Assembly (NCBI RefSeq): GCF_023715325.1 | Contig: NZ_JAMBNX010000010.1 | Coordinates: forward strand, 1-64,000 | Source of the DNA: Agromyces mediolanus | GTDB lineage: Bacteria > Actinomycetota > Actinomycetes > Actinomycetales > Microbacteriaceae | Direction of reading: 5' to 3' | DNA length: 64,000 bases | In this document: positions 1 through 10,734 of the stretch, piece by piece | Position numbering within the stretch: the first letter of the stretch is position 1 | Layout of the letters: every line of letters begins with the position of its first letter | Notes under the pieces: model-generated | The model's database searches: none | Told to the model about the DNA's origin: nothing | Seen by the model: only the letters and a program-made list of their open reading frames with translations | Position numbers and translations under genes: made by a program

Positions 1-60
1 TTGCATGTGTTAAGCACGCCGCCAGCGTTCGTCCTGAGCCAGGATCAAACTCTCCAAAAG
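1..60 (-). rRNA. 16S ribosomal RNA, 5' end only
   Basis: The reverse complement reads the universal bacterial 16S start: GAGTTTGATCCTGG followed by CTCAGGACGAACGCTGGCGG, then GCGTGCTTAACACATGCAA up to the window edge. The mature 5' end is placed near base 60 by analogy with E. coli, where about eight bases precede GAGTTTGATC. The rest of the gene lies left of the window. The exact 5' end is an estimate. Confidence 0.97.
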
Positions 61-335
61 AAACTTCAATCACTGACAGAGAAACAACTGACTAAAAAAT
101 CAAATTGTCCATCAATCAAAGGAATCCCATCATCCAAAGATGACCAGGGTTCAATAAATTGGCATTGAACATAGTGCACGCTGTTGAGTTCTCAAGAAAC
201 GGACGCACCCGAGCTCCGGTCAATCAGACCTTCAATCAGGGCAACCTGTCTACCGTACCACCCCTGAGAGCCGGTCGAGACCGAGCGATTCGAACCAGAG
301 AGATCTGGATCGAGATTCACAGAGGAGGAGGTTTC
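61..335 (-). other. rRNA operon leader (transcribed, non-coding)
   Basis: This AT-richer stretch separates the rRNA promoters from the 16S gene and holds no credible gene. It contains the boxA-like block listed separately and a run of short A/T-rich segments that resemble the leaders of other Microbacteriaceae rRNA operons, which are cut by RNases during 16S maturation. The partner sequence for any processing stem would lie beyond the 16S gene, outside the window. Confidence 0.6.
176..200 (-). promoter_or_regulatory. boxA-type antitermination element of the rRNA leader
   Basis: On the minus strand this reads TTTCTTGAGAACTCAACAGC followed by GTGC. The TTGAGAACTCAACAGCGTGC block is widely conserved upstream of actinobacterial 16S genes and corresponds to the boxA region, where Nus factors load for rRNA antitermination. 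The assignment rests on similarity to this remembered block and on its position between promoter and 16S gene. Confidence 0.65.
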
Positions 336-364
336 ATCTTAGGCTTGAAATCACCGAGTCGCAA
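336..364 (-). promoter_or_regulatory. rRNA promoter, proximal
   Basis: On the minus strand a -35 hexamer TTGCGA (359-364) and a -10 hexamer TAAGAT (336-341) are separated by exactly 17 bases. This is a near-ideal primary sigma-factor promoter pointing at the 16S gene. Transcription would start near 329, giving a leader of about 270 bases. Confidence 0.7.
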
Positions 365-455
365 TGCTGCGCCTTCGAGGTTATTTGGCTAAGATCTTCG
401 CCGTTCGGGGCCCGTTCGCTTCTCGCGTTTTCCGGCCGCCGTGGCGACATGGAAT

Positions 456-484
456 AACTTACGCGGCTCCGGCCGCCGCAGCAA
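456..484 (-). promoter_or_regulatory. rRNA promoter, distal
   Basis: On the minus strand -35 TTGCTG (479-484) and -10 TAAGTT (456-461) are separated by 17 bases. The design matches the proximal promoter 120 bases downstream (TTGCxx, 17, TAAGxT). Tandem promoters are usual for rRNA operons. The remaining sequence between 485 and 545 shows nothing else recognisable. Confidence 0.6.
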
Positions 485-545
485 AATCCGGCCTGCATCC
501 CGGGCGTGTCGCCCGGAATTCCGCGGTTTCTCGCCGGGGATGGCG

Positions 546-580
546 AACGGCCCGCCATCCTCACGGATGAGCGGGCCGTT
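546..580 (-). terminator. Intrinsic terminator-like hairpin after the aldo/keto reductase
   Basis: Arms AACGGCCCGC (546-555) and GCGGGCCGTT (571-580) pair perfectly, and an inner stem CATCC/GGATG closes a four-base loop with one bulged A. It lies 24 bases past the stop codon of the minus-strand reductase gene. It separates that gene from the rRNA promoters, which fire in the same direction. Confidence 0.7.
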
Positions 581-603
581 CAGGCGACGGGCGTGCGCAG
601 CGA

Positions 604-1446
<843 letters not shown>

Positions 1447-1538
1447 TCACGCGCCGCCGACACCCGCGAGGGGCGTTCGCTGCTCGCGATCAGCGCCGGC
1501 GACGGGCGCGGGGCTCCGCGTCATACGATGGAGGGCTC

Positions 1539-4500
1539 ATGTCTCGACTCGCCCCGGTGCCGCCCATCACCTACCCGCCCGAGCTCCCGGTCTCGGCGCA
1601 GCGGGAGGAGATCGCGCGCGCCCTGCGCGAGCACCAGGTGGTGATCGTCGCGGGCGCCACGGGCTCGGGCAAGACCACCCAGCTGCCGAAGCTCTGCCTC
1701 GAGCTCGGCCGCGAGCAGATCGCGCACACGCAGCCCCGCCGCATCGCGGCCCGCACGATCGCCGAGCGCATCGCCGAGGAGACCGGCACCGAGCTCGGCG
1801 GCCTCGTCGGCTACCAGGTGCGCTTCACCGACCGGGCGAGCGAGTCGACCCGCGTGAAGGTGATGACCGACGGCATCCTGCTGAACGAGATCCACCGCGA
1901 CCGGGAACTCCGCCGCTACGACACGATCATCATCGACGAGGCGCACGAGCGCAGCCTCAACATCGACTTCCTGCTCGGCTACCTGAAGCAGCTGCTCCCC
2001 CGACGCCCCGACCTGAAGCTCATCGTCACGAGCGCGACGATCGACCCGGAGAGCTTCGCGAAGCACTTCGCCGACGCTGACGGCACCCCCGCGCCGGTGA
2101 TCGAGGTGTCCGGCCGCACCTACCCGGTCGAGATCCGGTACCGCCCGCTCGTCGGCGACGCGGCCGGCGACGACGACGAGGGCGCGGCGGCCGACGACCG
2201 CGATGTGCAGCAGGGCATCCTCGACGCCCTCGACGAGCTCGACCGCGAATCGTCGGGTGACGTGCTCGTGTTCCTCTCCGGGGAGAGCGAGATCCGCGAC
2301 GCCGAGCAGGCGGTGCGCACGCACGCGGAGCGCCGCGGCGGACGCGGCGGGGTGACCGAGGTGCTCCCCCTCTACGGCCGGCTCTCCTCCGCGGAGCAGC
2401 ACCGGGTCTTCGAGCCCTCGGCGGTCGCCGGGCTCCGCCGGCGCGTCGTGCTCGCCACGAACGTCGCCGAGACGAGCCTGACCGTGCCCGGCATCCGCTA
2501 CGTCGTCGACGCCGGGACCGCGCGGATCAGCCGCTACTCCGCCCGCTCGAAGGTGCAGCGACTGCCGATCGAGCCGATCTCGCAGGCCTCCGCGAACCAG
2601 CGCTCGGGCCGCTCCGGCCGCACGAGCGACGGCATCGCCATCCGCCTCTACGGCGAGGACGACTTCGAGCGCCGCCCCGAGTTCACCGACCCCGAGATCC
2701 TGCGCACGAACCTCGCCGCCGTCATCCTGCAGATGGCCGCGCTCGGGCTCGGGCCCATCGAGGACTTCCCCTTCCTCACCCCGCCGGACACCCGCGGCGT
2801 GCGCGACGGCCTCGACCTCCTCGCCGAGCTCGGCGCGCTCGAGCCCGGCGGCCGCGACGACGCCCGCGGCCCACGGCTCACCCGGATCGGCCGCCAGCTC
2901 TCCCGGCTGCCGATCGAGCCGCGCTACGCGCGCATGGTGCTGGAGTCGAAGGCCCACGGCGTCTCCCGCGAGGTGCTCGCGATCGTCGCCGGCCTCACCA
3001 TCCAGGATCCGCGCGAGCGCCCGCTCGACCGGCGCGAGGAGGCGAACCAGGCGCACGCCCGCTTCGTCGACCCGACAAGCGACTTCCTCACCCTGCTGAA
3101 CCTCTGGAACCACCTCGAACAGCAGCAGCGCGAACTCTCCGGCAGCGCGTTCCGACGCCGCTGCAAGGCCGAGTTCCTGAACTCGCTGCGGGTGCGGGAG
3201 TGGCAGGACCTCTACCGGCAGCTCGTCCGGCTGGCGAAGCCGCTCGGGCTCGAGATCGCAGGCGACCGGGCGAACACCGCCGCCGCCGACGCCGGGGCGG
3301 ACGCCGACGGCATCCACCGGTCACTCCTCGCGGGCCTCCTCTCCCAGCTCGGCCTGCGCGACGACGCGAAGACCTCCTCCGGGCGCGGCGGCGCCGGCCA
3401 GGCGCGCGAGGCGGAGCGCAAGGGACGCCGCCAGCAGGCCGAGTTCCTCGGCGCCCGGGGCGCGCGCTTCGCGCTCTTCCCCGGCTCCGCGCTCGCGAAG
3501 AAACCGCCGGCCGCCGTGATGAGCGCCGAGCTCGTCGAGACCAGCCGGCTGTTCGCCCGCACGAACGCGGCGATCGATCCGGCCTGGGCCGAACAGCTCG
3601 CGGGCCCGCTCGCGAAGCGCAGCTACTCCGAGCCGCGCTGGGAGCGCCGGCAGGGTGCCGCCGTCGCCGACGAGAAGGTCACCCTCTACGGACTCGCCAT
3701 CGTGCCGAAGCGGCGCATGCAGCTCGCCCGCGCCGACGCCGGCCTCGCCCGCGAGCTCTTCATCCGTCACGCCCTCGTGCTCGAGGAGTGGGACTGGAAC
3801 CGGCTCGACCGCCGCGTGTACCGGTTCGTCCGCGACAACCGGGAGCTCCGCCGGGAGCTCGGCGAGGTCGAGGAGCGCACCCGCCGCCGCGACCTGCTGC
3901 TCGGGGACGAGGCCGCGGTCGCCTTCTACGAGGCGCGCGTACCGGCCGAGGTCGTCGACGCCCGCAGCTTCGAGGGTTGGTGGCGCGGCGAGCACCGCGA
4001 GCGGCCCGAGCTGCTCACGATGACGCGGGCGGACCTCCTCGGCGAGGAGGAGGCGGATGCCGGGGCCGACGGCTTCCCCGACGGCTGGGTGCAGGGCGAT
4101 CAGCGGCTCCGGCTCGCCTACCGCTTCGAGCCCGGCGCGCCCGACGACGGCGTCACCGTGCTCGTGCCGCTCGTGCTGCTGCCCCGACTCGAACCGACCG
4201 GATTCGACTGGCAGGTGCCCGGCCTCCGCGACGAACTCATCACCGCGATGCTCCGCACGCTGCCGAAGGTGCTGCGCCGCCAGGTCGTCCCCGCCGCGGA
4301 ATGGGCGGCGAAGATCGCCGCCGAGCTGCCCGCCGGCCCGGAGACCGGCGAGGCGCGCCCGCCCTTCGCCGAGATCGTCGCGCAGTCCATCAAGCGCCTC
4401 ACCTACGCCCCGGTCTCGGCCGAGGACTTCGAGCTCGAGCGCATCCCGCCGCACCTGCGGGTCACCTACCGCGCGGTCGACGAACGCGGGCGCGTGCTCG

Positions 4501-5555
4501 GCGAGGCGAAGGAGCTCGCCGAGCTGCAGTCGCGGCTGGCCGAGCGGGCCGGGCGCGCCGTCGCGGCGACGTTCACGAGCGGCGACCGGGCCGGCCGCGA
4601 CCGCGGCGGCCGCACCGTCGCCGCCGAGCACGGCGCGGCCGAGCACCGCGGCCCCGCCGCCGTCGCGGCGGCCGCGCACGACGGGCCGAAGCCGGAGCGG
4701 GGGCTCACCCGCTGGGCGTGGGATCGGCTGCCCGCGCACGTCGACACCCGGCAGGGCGGCAACACGATCCGCGCCTACCCCGCGATCGTCGATGAGGGCG
4801 ACAGCGTCGCCCTCGTGCTCGTGCCGACGGCGGAGGAGCGCGACCGGGCGTCGCGCCGGGGCATCCGCCGGCTCCTGATGCTGCAGACCCCCTCGCCGTC
4901 GGCCTACGTGCAGGAGCACCTCTCCAACGAGGAGAAGCTCTCGCTCGGCCAGAGCGCCTACCAGGGACCGCGCGCCCTGCTCGAGGACTGCCTCGCGGCG
5001 GTCGTCGACGAGGAGCTTCGCCTCCGGCATCCGGACGGCCTCCTCGCGAGCCGCGAAGCGTTCGACGCCGCGCTCGCCGCGATCGGCGCGGTCGTCGTCG
5101 AGCGGATGTTCGAGACCGCGGCGCTCGTGGCGAAGATCCTGAAGGCGGCGCGCGAGGCGGACCGCGCGATCACGAAGGCGTCCAGCCTGCAGCTGATGTC
5201 GGCGCTCGCCGACGCCAGGTCGCAGCTCGAGGCGCTGACGCCCGCCGGGTTCATCCAGGCGACGGGGCTCGCCCGGCTCCGGCACCTGCCCCGCTACCTC
5301 GAGGCGATCACGGTGCGGGTGCGCCGGATGCAGGAGAACCCCGGTCGCGACCGCCAGCTCATGACCGAGTTCGCGCAGGCCGCGGAGGCCTACGCGAAGG
5401 CGGGCGGCACCGTGCCAATCGACCCGGAGGGCGATCCCGCGCTCGTGCGGGTGCGCTGGCTGCTCGAGGAGCTCCGCGTCGGATTGTTCGCGCAGGAGCT
5501 CCGCACCGCCGAGACGGTGTCGGTGCAGCGGATCCGGAAGGCGCTCGCCGGCTGA
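1539..5555 (+). CDS. hrpA: ATP-dependent RNA helicase HrpA (DEAH family)
   Basis: A 1338-residue protein, the usual length for bacterial HrpA (about 1300). The Walker A motif GATGSGKT is near residues 39-46, DEAH near 133-136 and SAT near 165-167. QRSGRSGR lies near residue 355, followed by the HA2/OB region and the large C-terminal DUF3418 part. The family unwinds RNA and in E. coli rescues collided ribosomes. A GGAGGG ribosome site lies directly before the ATG, and a -10-like TACGAT (1524-1529) ends nine bases upstream of it, so the leader is extremely short or absent. It converges on the ABC transporter operon. Confidence 0.97.
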   Translation: MSRLAPVPPITYPPELPVSAQREEIARALREHQVVIVAGATGSGKTTQLPKLCLELGREQIAHTQPRRIAARTIAERIAEETGTELGGLVGYQVRFTDRASESTRVKVMTDGILLNEIHRDRELRRYDTIIIDEAHERSLNIDFLLGYLKQLLPRRPDLKLIVTSATIDPESFAKHFADADGTPAPVIEVSGRTYPVEIRYRPLVGDAAGDDDEGAAADDRDVQQGILDALDELDRESSGDVLVFLSGESEIRDAEQAVRTHAERRGGRGGVTEVLPLYGRLSSAEQHRVFEPSAVAGLRRRVVLATNVAETSLTVPGIRYVVDAGTARISRYSARSKVQRLPIEPISQASANQRSGRSGRTSDGIAIRLYGEDDFERRPEFTDPEILRTNLAAVILQMAALGLGPIEDFPFLTPPDTRGVRDGLDLLAELGALEPGGRDDARGPRLTRIGRQLSRLPIEPRYARMVLESKAHGVSREVLAIVAGLTIQDPRERPLDRREEANQAHARFVDPTSDFLTLLNLWNHLEQQQRELSGSAFRRRCKAEFLNSLRVREWQDLYRQLVRLAKPLGLEIAGDRANTAAADAGADADGIHRSLLAGLLSQLGLRDDAKTSSGRGGAGQAREAERKGRRQQAEFLGARGARFALFPGSALAKKPPAAVMSAELVETSRLFARTNAAIDPAWAEQLAGPLAKRSYSEPRWERRQGAAVADEKVTLYGLAIVPKRRMQLARADAGLARELFIRHALVLEEWDWNRLDRRVYRFVRDNRELRRELGEVEERTRRRDLLLGDEAAVAFYEARVPAEVVDARSFEGWWRGEHRERPELLTMTRADLLGEEEADAGADGFPDGWVQGDQRLRLAYRFEPGAPDDGVTVLVPLVLLPRLEPTGFDWQVPGLRDELITAMLRTLPKVLRRQVVPAAEWAAKIAAELPAGPETGEARPPFAEIVAQSIKRLTYAPVSAEDFELERIPPHLRVTYRAVDERGRVLGEAKELAELQSRLAERAGRAVAATFTSGDRAGRDRGGRTVAAEHGAAEHRGPAAVAAAAHDGPKPERGLTRWAWDRLPAHVDTRQGGNTIRAYPAIVDEGDSVALVLVPTAEERDRASRRGIRRLLMLQTPSPSAYVQEHLSNEEKLSLGQSAYQGPRALLEDCLAAVVDEELRLRHPDGLLASREAFDAALAAIGAVVVERMFETAALVAKILKAAREADRAITKASSLQLMSALADARSQLEALTPAGFIQATGLARLRHLPRYLEAITVRVRRMQENPGRDRQLMTEFAQAAEAYAKAGGTVPIDPEGDPALVRVRWLLEELRVGLFAQELRTAETVSVQRIRKALAG

Positions 5556-5610
5556 GCCGGGCGAGCGCCCTCCGTCGCGGCACGCCGTTCGGGCGTCGCG
5601 CGGACCGCGG

Positions 5611-6419
<809 letters not shown>

Positions 6420-6423
<4 letters not shown>

Positions 6424-7418
6424 CGTGCGTCTCCTCCGTGCTTGGCGGCGATGCCGGCGTCGCTCTCGTCGAACTCGACGGCGGACATCGAGGCCGTCAC
6501 CGGCCCGGGACCTGCGTCGGGCCTGGCGCCGACGCCGCGGGCGAAGCGCTTCTCGAGGAAGAACTGGCCGACCATGAGCACCGAGGTGATGGCGAGGTAC
6601 CAGATCGAGGCGACGATGAGCAGCGGGATCGGGTTGAAGATCTCGACCGAGATATCTCGGGTGCGGGTGTACAGCTCGAGGGTGAACGGCACCGCGGTGG
6701 CCAGCGAGGTGGTCTTCAGCATCGAGATCACCTCGTTGCCGGTCGGCGGGATGATCACCCGCATCGCCTGCGGCAGCACGACGCGGCGCATCGTCTTGCC
6801 CCAGCCCATGCCGAGCGCCGTCGCGGCCTCGTGCTGGCCCGGGTCGACCGAGAGCAGGCCCGCGCGCACGATCTCGGCCATGTAGGCCGACTCGTTCAGG
6901 CCGAGGCCGATGACCGTCAGCCAGAAGGCGTTGAAGAGCACCTTGGTCGGGAACGACACCCAGGGCTCCATGAACGGCACGCCGAGATCGATGGAGGAGT
7001 AGATCGTCGCGAGCAGGCCCCAGAAGACGAGCTGCACGTACACCGGGGTGCCGCGGAAGATCCAGAGGTAGACCCAGGCGACCGACTTGAGCACCGGGTT
7101 CGGCGACTGCCGCATCACCGCGAGGATGATGCCGAGCACGACGCCGATGATCATCGAGAGCACGGTCAGCAGCAGGGTGAACCCCGCCGCCTGGGTGACC
7201 CGCTTGTCGAAGACGTACTTGCCGACGGAGCCCCAGTCGAACGCCTCGCGCTGCGCGGCGTCGATCACGAAGACGGCGACCGCCGCGAGCAGCAGCACCG
7301 CGACGACGATGCGCCACGGATGCCGCAGCTTCACGACCTTCTCGGGAGCGTTGGGCGGGGCGGACGCCCCGCCCGCCGGCGCGGGCGAAGCTGCCCGGCC
7401 GGCCGACGAGTCGCTCAT
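6420..7418 (-). CDS. Polar amino acid ABC transporter, permease
   Basis: A 332-residue membrane protein of the HisMQ family. A hydrophilic Ala/Pro-rich N-terminus (about 35 residues) is followed by a first membrane helix ([16 protein letters not shown]), the conserved [15 protein letters not shown] segment, then further helices. The cytoplasmic EAA loop is present ([20 protein letters not shown]). The C-terminal tail is charged. The ATG start at 7416-7418 lies two bases after the binding-protein stop, and the stop overlaps the ATPase start. A single permease suggests a homodimer. Confidence 0.95.
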
Positions 7419-7420
7419 GC

Positions 7421-8317
7421 CTACTTGCCCGCGTTGATGTCGATCGTGTCGACGGCGCCGGCCTCCACGCCCCACTCGGCGAGGATGTCGCCGTACGTGC
7501 CGTCGTCGATCAGCGACTGCATCGCAGCCTGCACGGCCTTCGCGAGCTCGGAGCCCTTCTTCACGGGGAAGCCGTACGGCGCCGAGTCGAAGACCTCGCC
7601 GGCCTGGACGAGCTTGCCGTCGGTCTGGGCGATCGCGTAGCCCGTGACCGGCGAGTCGGCGCTCATCGCGTCGGCCTGGCCGAGGACGACGGCGTTGGCT
7701 GCGGCCTCCTGGGTGTCGAAGGGCGTGATCTCGATTGCGGGCTTGCCCGCGTCGACGCAGGCCTGGCTCTTGGCCGGCAGCTCGTCGGTGTGCTCGTAGG
7801 TCGTCGCCTGCACGGCGACCTTCAGCCCGCAGGCGTCGTCGGGGTCGACGGTCTTGTCCTTGGGAGCGGCCCACAGGATGCCCGCGCTGTAGTAGTCGAC
7901 GAAGTCGACCTGCTTCTGGCGCTCGGCGTTGTCCGTGAAGGAGGACATGCCGAGGTCCATGGTGCCGCCGGTGATCGACGGGATGATCTTGTCGAAGCTC
8001 GCGATCTCGTACTTGATCTCGAGGCCGAGCTTGGCGCCGAGCGCGTCGACGAGGTCGACGTCCCAGCCGATCGGGTTGCCGTCGGCGTCCTTGTACTCGT
8101 TGGGCGGGTATGCCGCGTCGGTGCCGACGACGAGCACGCCCGCGCTCTTGATCTCCTCGGGGAGGAGCGCGACCGCAGCCTCGTCCACGGCGATGGAGGC
8201 GCCGGTGTCGCCGCCGGGGGCGGCGCTCGGCGGGGTGCTGTTGTCGACGCAGCCGGTGAACAGCAGCGCGGCCGCCGAAGCGATGGCAGCCGGGAGGAGC
8301 AGACGTCGGGTGTTCAT
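7421..8317 (-). CDS. Amino acid ABC transporter, substrate-binding lipoprotein
   Basis: A 298-residue SBP_bac_3 family protein. The signal peptide begins [16 protein letters not shown] and ends in the lipobox FTGC, so it is predicted to be a lipid-anchored extracellular receptor. The ligand-binding fold is visible in [30 protein letters not shown] and [11 protein letters not shown]. The start is the ATG just before the signal peptide, preceded by an AGAGGT ribosome site; a longer reading frame upstream lacks signal features. It is the first gene of the operon. No regulator is adjacent. Confidence 0.95.
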   Translation of the reverse strand: MNTRRLLLPAAIASAAALLFTGCVDNSTPPSAAPGGDTGASIAVDEAAVALLPEEIKSAGVLVVGTDAAYPPNEYKDADGNPIGWDVDLVDALGAKLGLEIKYEIASFDKIIPSITGGTMDLGMSSFTDNAERQKQVDFVDYYSAGILWAAPKDKTVDPDDACGLKVAVQATTYEHTDELPAKSQACVDAGKPAIEITPFDTQEAAANAVVLGQADAMSADSPVTGYAIAQTDGKLVQAGEVFDSAPYGFPVKKGSELAKAVQAAMQSLIDDGTYGDILAEWGVEAGAVDTIDINAGK

Positions 8318-8561
8318 GATGGGACCTCTGTCGTCACGAAGTGATTGGGGACACGTACAGCGACGTAGCGTATCTCCAGGGCTCCGTCGCCGTGGCCCGA
8401 GCATAGCCCGCCCGATCGCGCAGGCCCGAACCCACGACCGAATACGCCGGGATCCGCCACTCAAACGCAGCATTCCAGCGCGTGCAGTGAAATCCACGCA
8501 GTGATTCACCCATCTCGCGCCCGCTTCCCTCGGCGGTCGCGGTCGATAGAGTGGTCCAACT

Positions 8562-9770
8562 GTGGGGAGCTACTCGGAACTGCTGAAGACCAGGGGCGTC
8601 GCCCGCATCATCGCGGCCCAGCTGACCGCCCGATTCCCTTCCGGCATGCTCTCGCTCGCGTTCCTCCTGCACGTCGAGCAGCAGACCGGCTCGTACGGCT
8701 CGGCGGGCCTCGTGCTCGCCGCGACCTCGATCGGCCAAGCCGTCGCCGGCCCGCTCACGAGCCGCATGATGGGGCGCTTCGGCATGCGCCCCGTGCTCAT
8801 CACGACGCTCACGATCTGCGTCGCCGCGATCGTCGCCATCGGCGTCATCCCGCCGATCATGCCGCTCTACCTCGGCATCGGCCTCCTGGCCGGGCTCTCG
8901 ACCCCGCCCGTCCAGCCCGCGGTGCGGACCATCTACCCGAAGATGGTGAACTCCCGCCAGCTCACCCCGCTCTTCTCCCTGGACGCCTCGGCGCAGGAGA
9001 TCATCTGGGTCGTCGGCCCCGTGGTGACCACCTTCGTCTCCACCCAGCTCGGCACGATCTGGGGCATCCTGCTCGCGGCCGCGCTCATGATCGTCGGCGG
9101 CGCCTGGTTCATCTCCTCCCCCGAGCTCGGCCGGGTGCGCATCCCGCGCTCGAAGCGCCGCTTCGGCGTGGTGCTCGCGCGGCCGCCCGTGCTCCTCGCG
9201 ACCGTCGTCGGCTTCCTGCTCATCGGCGCCTGCGCGGCGATCGAGGCGGGCGTCGTCGCCGTCTTCGGCCACGGCGGTGCCGAGGCGGGCATCGTGCTCG
9301 CGATCTTCTCGATCGGCAGCCTCGCCGGCGGCCTCTTCCTCGGCCACACCCCGATCGGGCCGTGGTCCACGGCCCGGCGGATGTTCATCGTCTTCGCGGG
9401 CACGGCGCTCGCGGCGGGGGCGATGGACTTCTGGTGGCTCGCCGGCACGCTCTTCGTCGCCGGCATCGGCATCGCCCCCGCGCTCGCCGTGCTCTTCGCG
9501 ATCGTCTCGGCGAGCGTGAAGTTCTCCGACACCGCGGAGGCCTACGGCTGGGTCGGCACGGGCCAGCTCATCGGCGCCGCCCTCGGCTCGGCCCTCGCGG
9601 GCTTCCTCATCGACGGCAACGGCGCCCAGGGCGCGTTCTGGGCGGCTGCGGCGCTCGCCTTCCTCGGCACGCTCGTGCCCGCGCTCGCGAAACGCTGGCA
9701 CCCGGACCTCCGCGGCCGCGACGCGAGCCCGATCCCCGACACCGAGCCGGTGCCGATCACCCCCAGCTGA
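8562..9770 (+). CDS. MFS transporter
   Basis: A 402-residue protein with about twelve membrane helices, typical of the major facilitator superfamily. The loop 2-3 region GPLTSRMMGRFGMRPVL matches the MFS signature position. No substrate motif is recognisable; drug or sugar efflux is possible. The start is GTG. A -10-like TAGAGT (8547-8552) ends nine bases before it and no Shine-Dalgarno sequence is present, which suggests a leaderless transcript. A GAGGAG ribosome site two bases after the stop codon serves the next gene, so the two form an operon. Confidence 0.9.
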   Translation: MGSYSELLKTRGVARIIAAQLTARFPSGMLSLAFLLHVEQQTGSYGSAGLVLAATSIGQAVAGPLTSRMMGRFGMRPVLITTLTICVAAIVAIGVIPPIMPLYLGIGLLAGLSTPPVQPAVRTIYPKMVNSRQLTPLFSLDASAQEIIWVVGPVVTTFVSTQLGTIWGILLAAALMIVGGAWFISSPELGRVRIPRSKRRFGVVLARPPVLLATVVGFLLIGACAAIEAGVVAVFGHGGAEAGIVLAIFSIGSLAGGLFLGHTPIGPWSTARRMFIVFAGTALAAGAMDFWWLAGTLFVAGIGIAPALAVLFAIVSASVKFSDTAEAYGWVGTGQLIGAALGSALAGFLIDGNGAQGAFWAAAALAFLGTLVPALAKRWHPDLRGRDASPIPDTEPVPITPS

Positions 9771-9783
9771 CGAGGAGAACCGA

Positions 9784-10611
9784 ATCTCCGATCACCGCGC
9801 TCCCCTGCTGCCGCTGGCCGACGGCGCCGCGATCCCGCAGCTCGGCTTCGGGCTCTACAAGGTGCCCGCCGCCGACGCGACCCGGCTCGCCCTCGCCGCC
9901 ATCGAGGCGGGCTACCGGCACCTCGACACCGCGGCCTTCTACGCCAACGAAGCCGAAGTCGGCCGCGCGGTGCGGGAAGCCCCCGTCCCGCGCGAGGAGC
10001 TCTTCGTCACGAGCAAGGTCTGGAAGGACGACCACGGCTACGACGAGACGCTGCAGGCGTTCGACGCCTCGATGGAGCGCTTCGGGCTCGAGCGGATCGA
10101 GCTGTACCTCATCCACTGGCCGGTGCCGTCGATCGACCGCTACGTCGACACCTGGCGCGCGCTCGTGCGGCTCCGTGAGGAGGGGCGGGTGCGCTCCATC
10201 GGCGTCGCGAACTTCCACGCGCACCACGTCGACCGGCTCGTCGCCGAGACCGGCGAGGCGCCCGTGGTGAACCAGGTCGAGCTGCACCCCTGGCTGCCGC
10301 AGACGGAGCTCCGCGCGTACGACGGGGCGCACGGCATCCTGACCGAAGCGTGGTCGCCGCTCGCGCGCGGCCGCGTGCTCGGCGACCCGGTGCTGGCGCG
10401 CATCGCCGCGAAGCACGGGCGCACGCCGGCGCAGATCGTGCTGCGCTGGCACGTGCAGCTCGGCAACGTCGTGATCCCGAAGGCCTCCTCGCCCGAGCGC
10501 ATTCGGGAGAACCTCGACGTGTTCGGCTTCGAGCTCGACGCGGACGACCTGGCGGCGATCGCCGAGCTCGAGTCGGGCGAGCGCACGGGTCGCGACCCCG
10601 ACGACGACTGA
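9784..10611 (+). CDS. Aldo/keto reductase with apparent ATC start codon
   Basis: A 275-residue AKR with the catalytic tetrad visible: HLDTAAFYANE (Asp, Tyr), VTSKVWKDD (Lys) and YLIHWP (His). The cofactor segment VIPKASSPERIREN is also present. The conserved first strand LPLADGAAIPQLGFGLYK lies upstream of the first in-frame GTG (9862), so the gene must start earlier. No in-frame ATG, GTG or TTG exists between the preceding stop and that strand. A GAGGAG site (9772-9777) sits six bases before ATC at 9784, giving (M)SDHRAPLLPL. A CTG at 9805 or 9808, or a sequencing error in an ATG, are alternatives. It forms an operon with the MFS gene and is a paralogue of 604-1434. Confidence 0.85.
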   Translation: MSDHRAPLLPLADGAAIPQLGFGLYKVPAADATRLALAAIEAGYRHLDTAAFYANEAEVGRAVREAPVPREELFVTSKVWKDDHGYDETLQAFDASMERFGLERIELYLIHWPVPSIDRYVDTWRALVRLREEGRVRSIGVANFHAHHVDRLVAETGEAPVVNQVELHPWLPQTELRAYDGAHGILTEAWSPLARGRVLGDPVLARIAAKHGRTPAQIVLRWHVQLGNVVIPKASSPERIRENLDVFGFELDADDLAAIAELESGERTGRDPDDD

Positions 10612-10734
10612 CGAACGAGGGGCCGCGGCGGTTGTGGGCGCCGAAGGACTCCCAGCAGACGGCAACCCGATCGTGACCCGACTCCCAGCGCCCGGTCAGC
10701 CACCGCCCCCGGCCACCGCCCTAGCGTGTGGGCC

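Noticed and set aside
5556-5610. Terminator between hrpA and the ABC operon
   Set aside because: Only a 5-bp stem (ACGCC/GGCGT) and a 4-bp GGGC/GCCC stem are found, much weaker than the other hairpins, so it is not listed.
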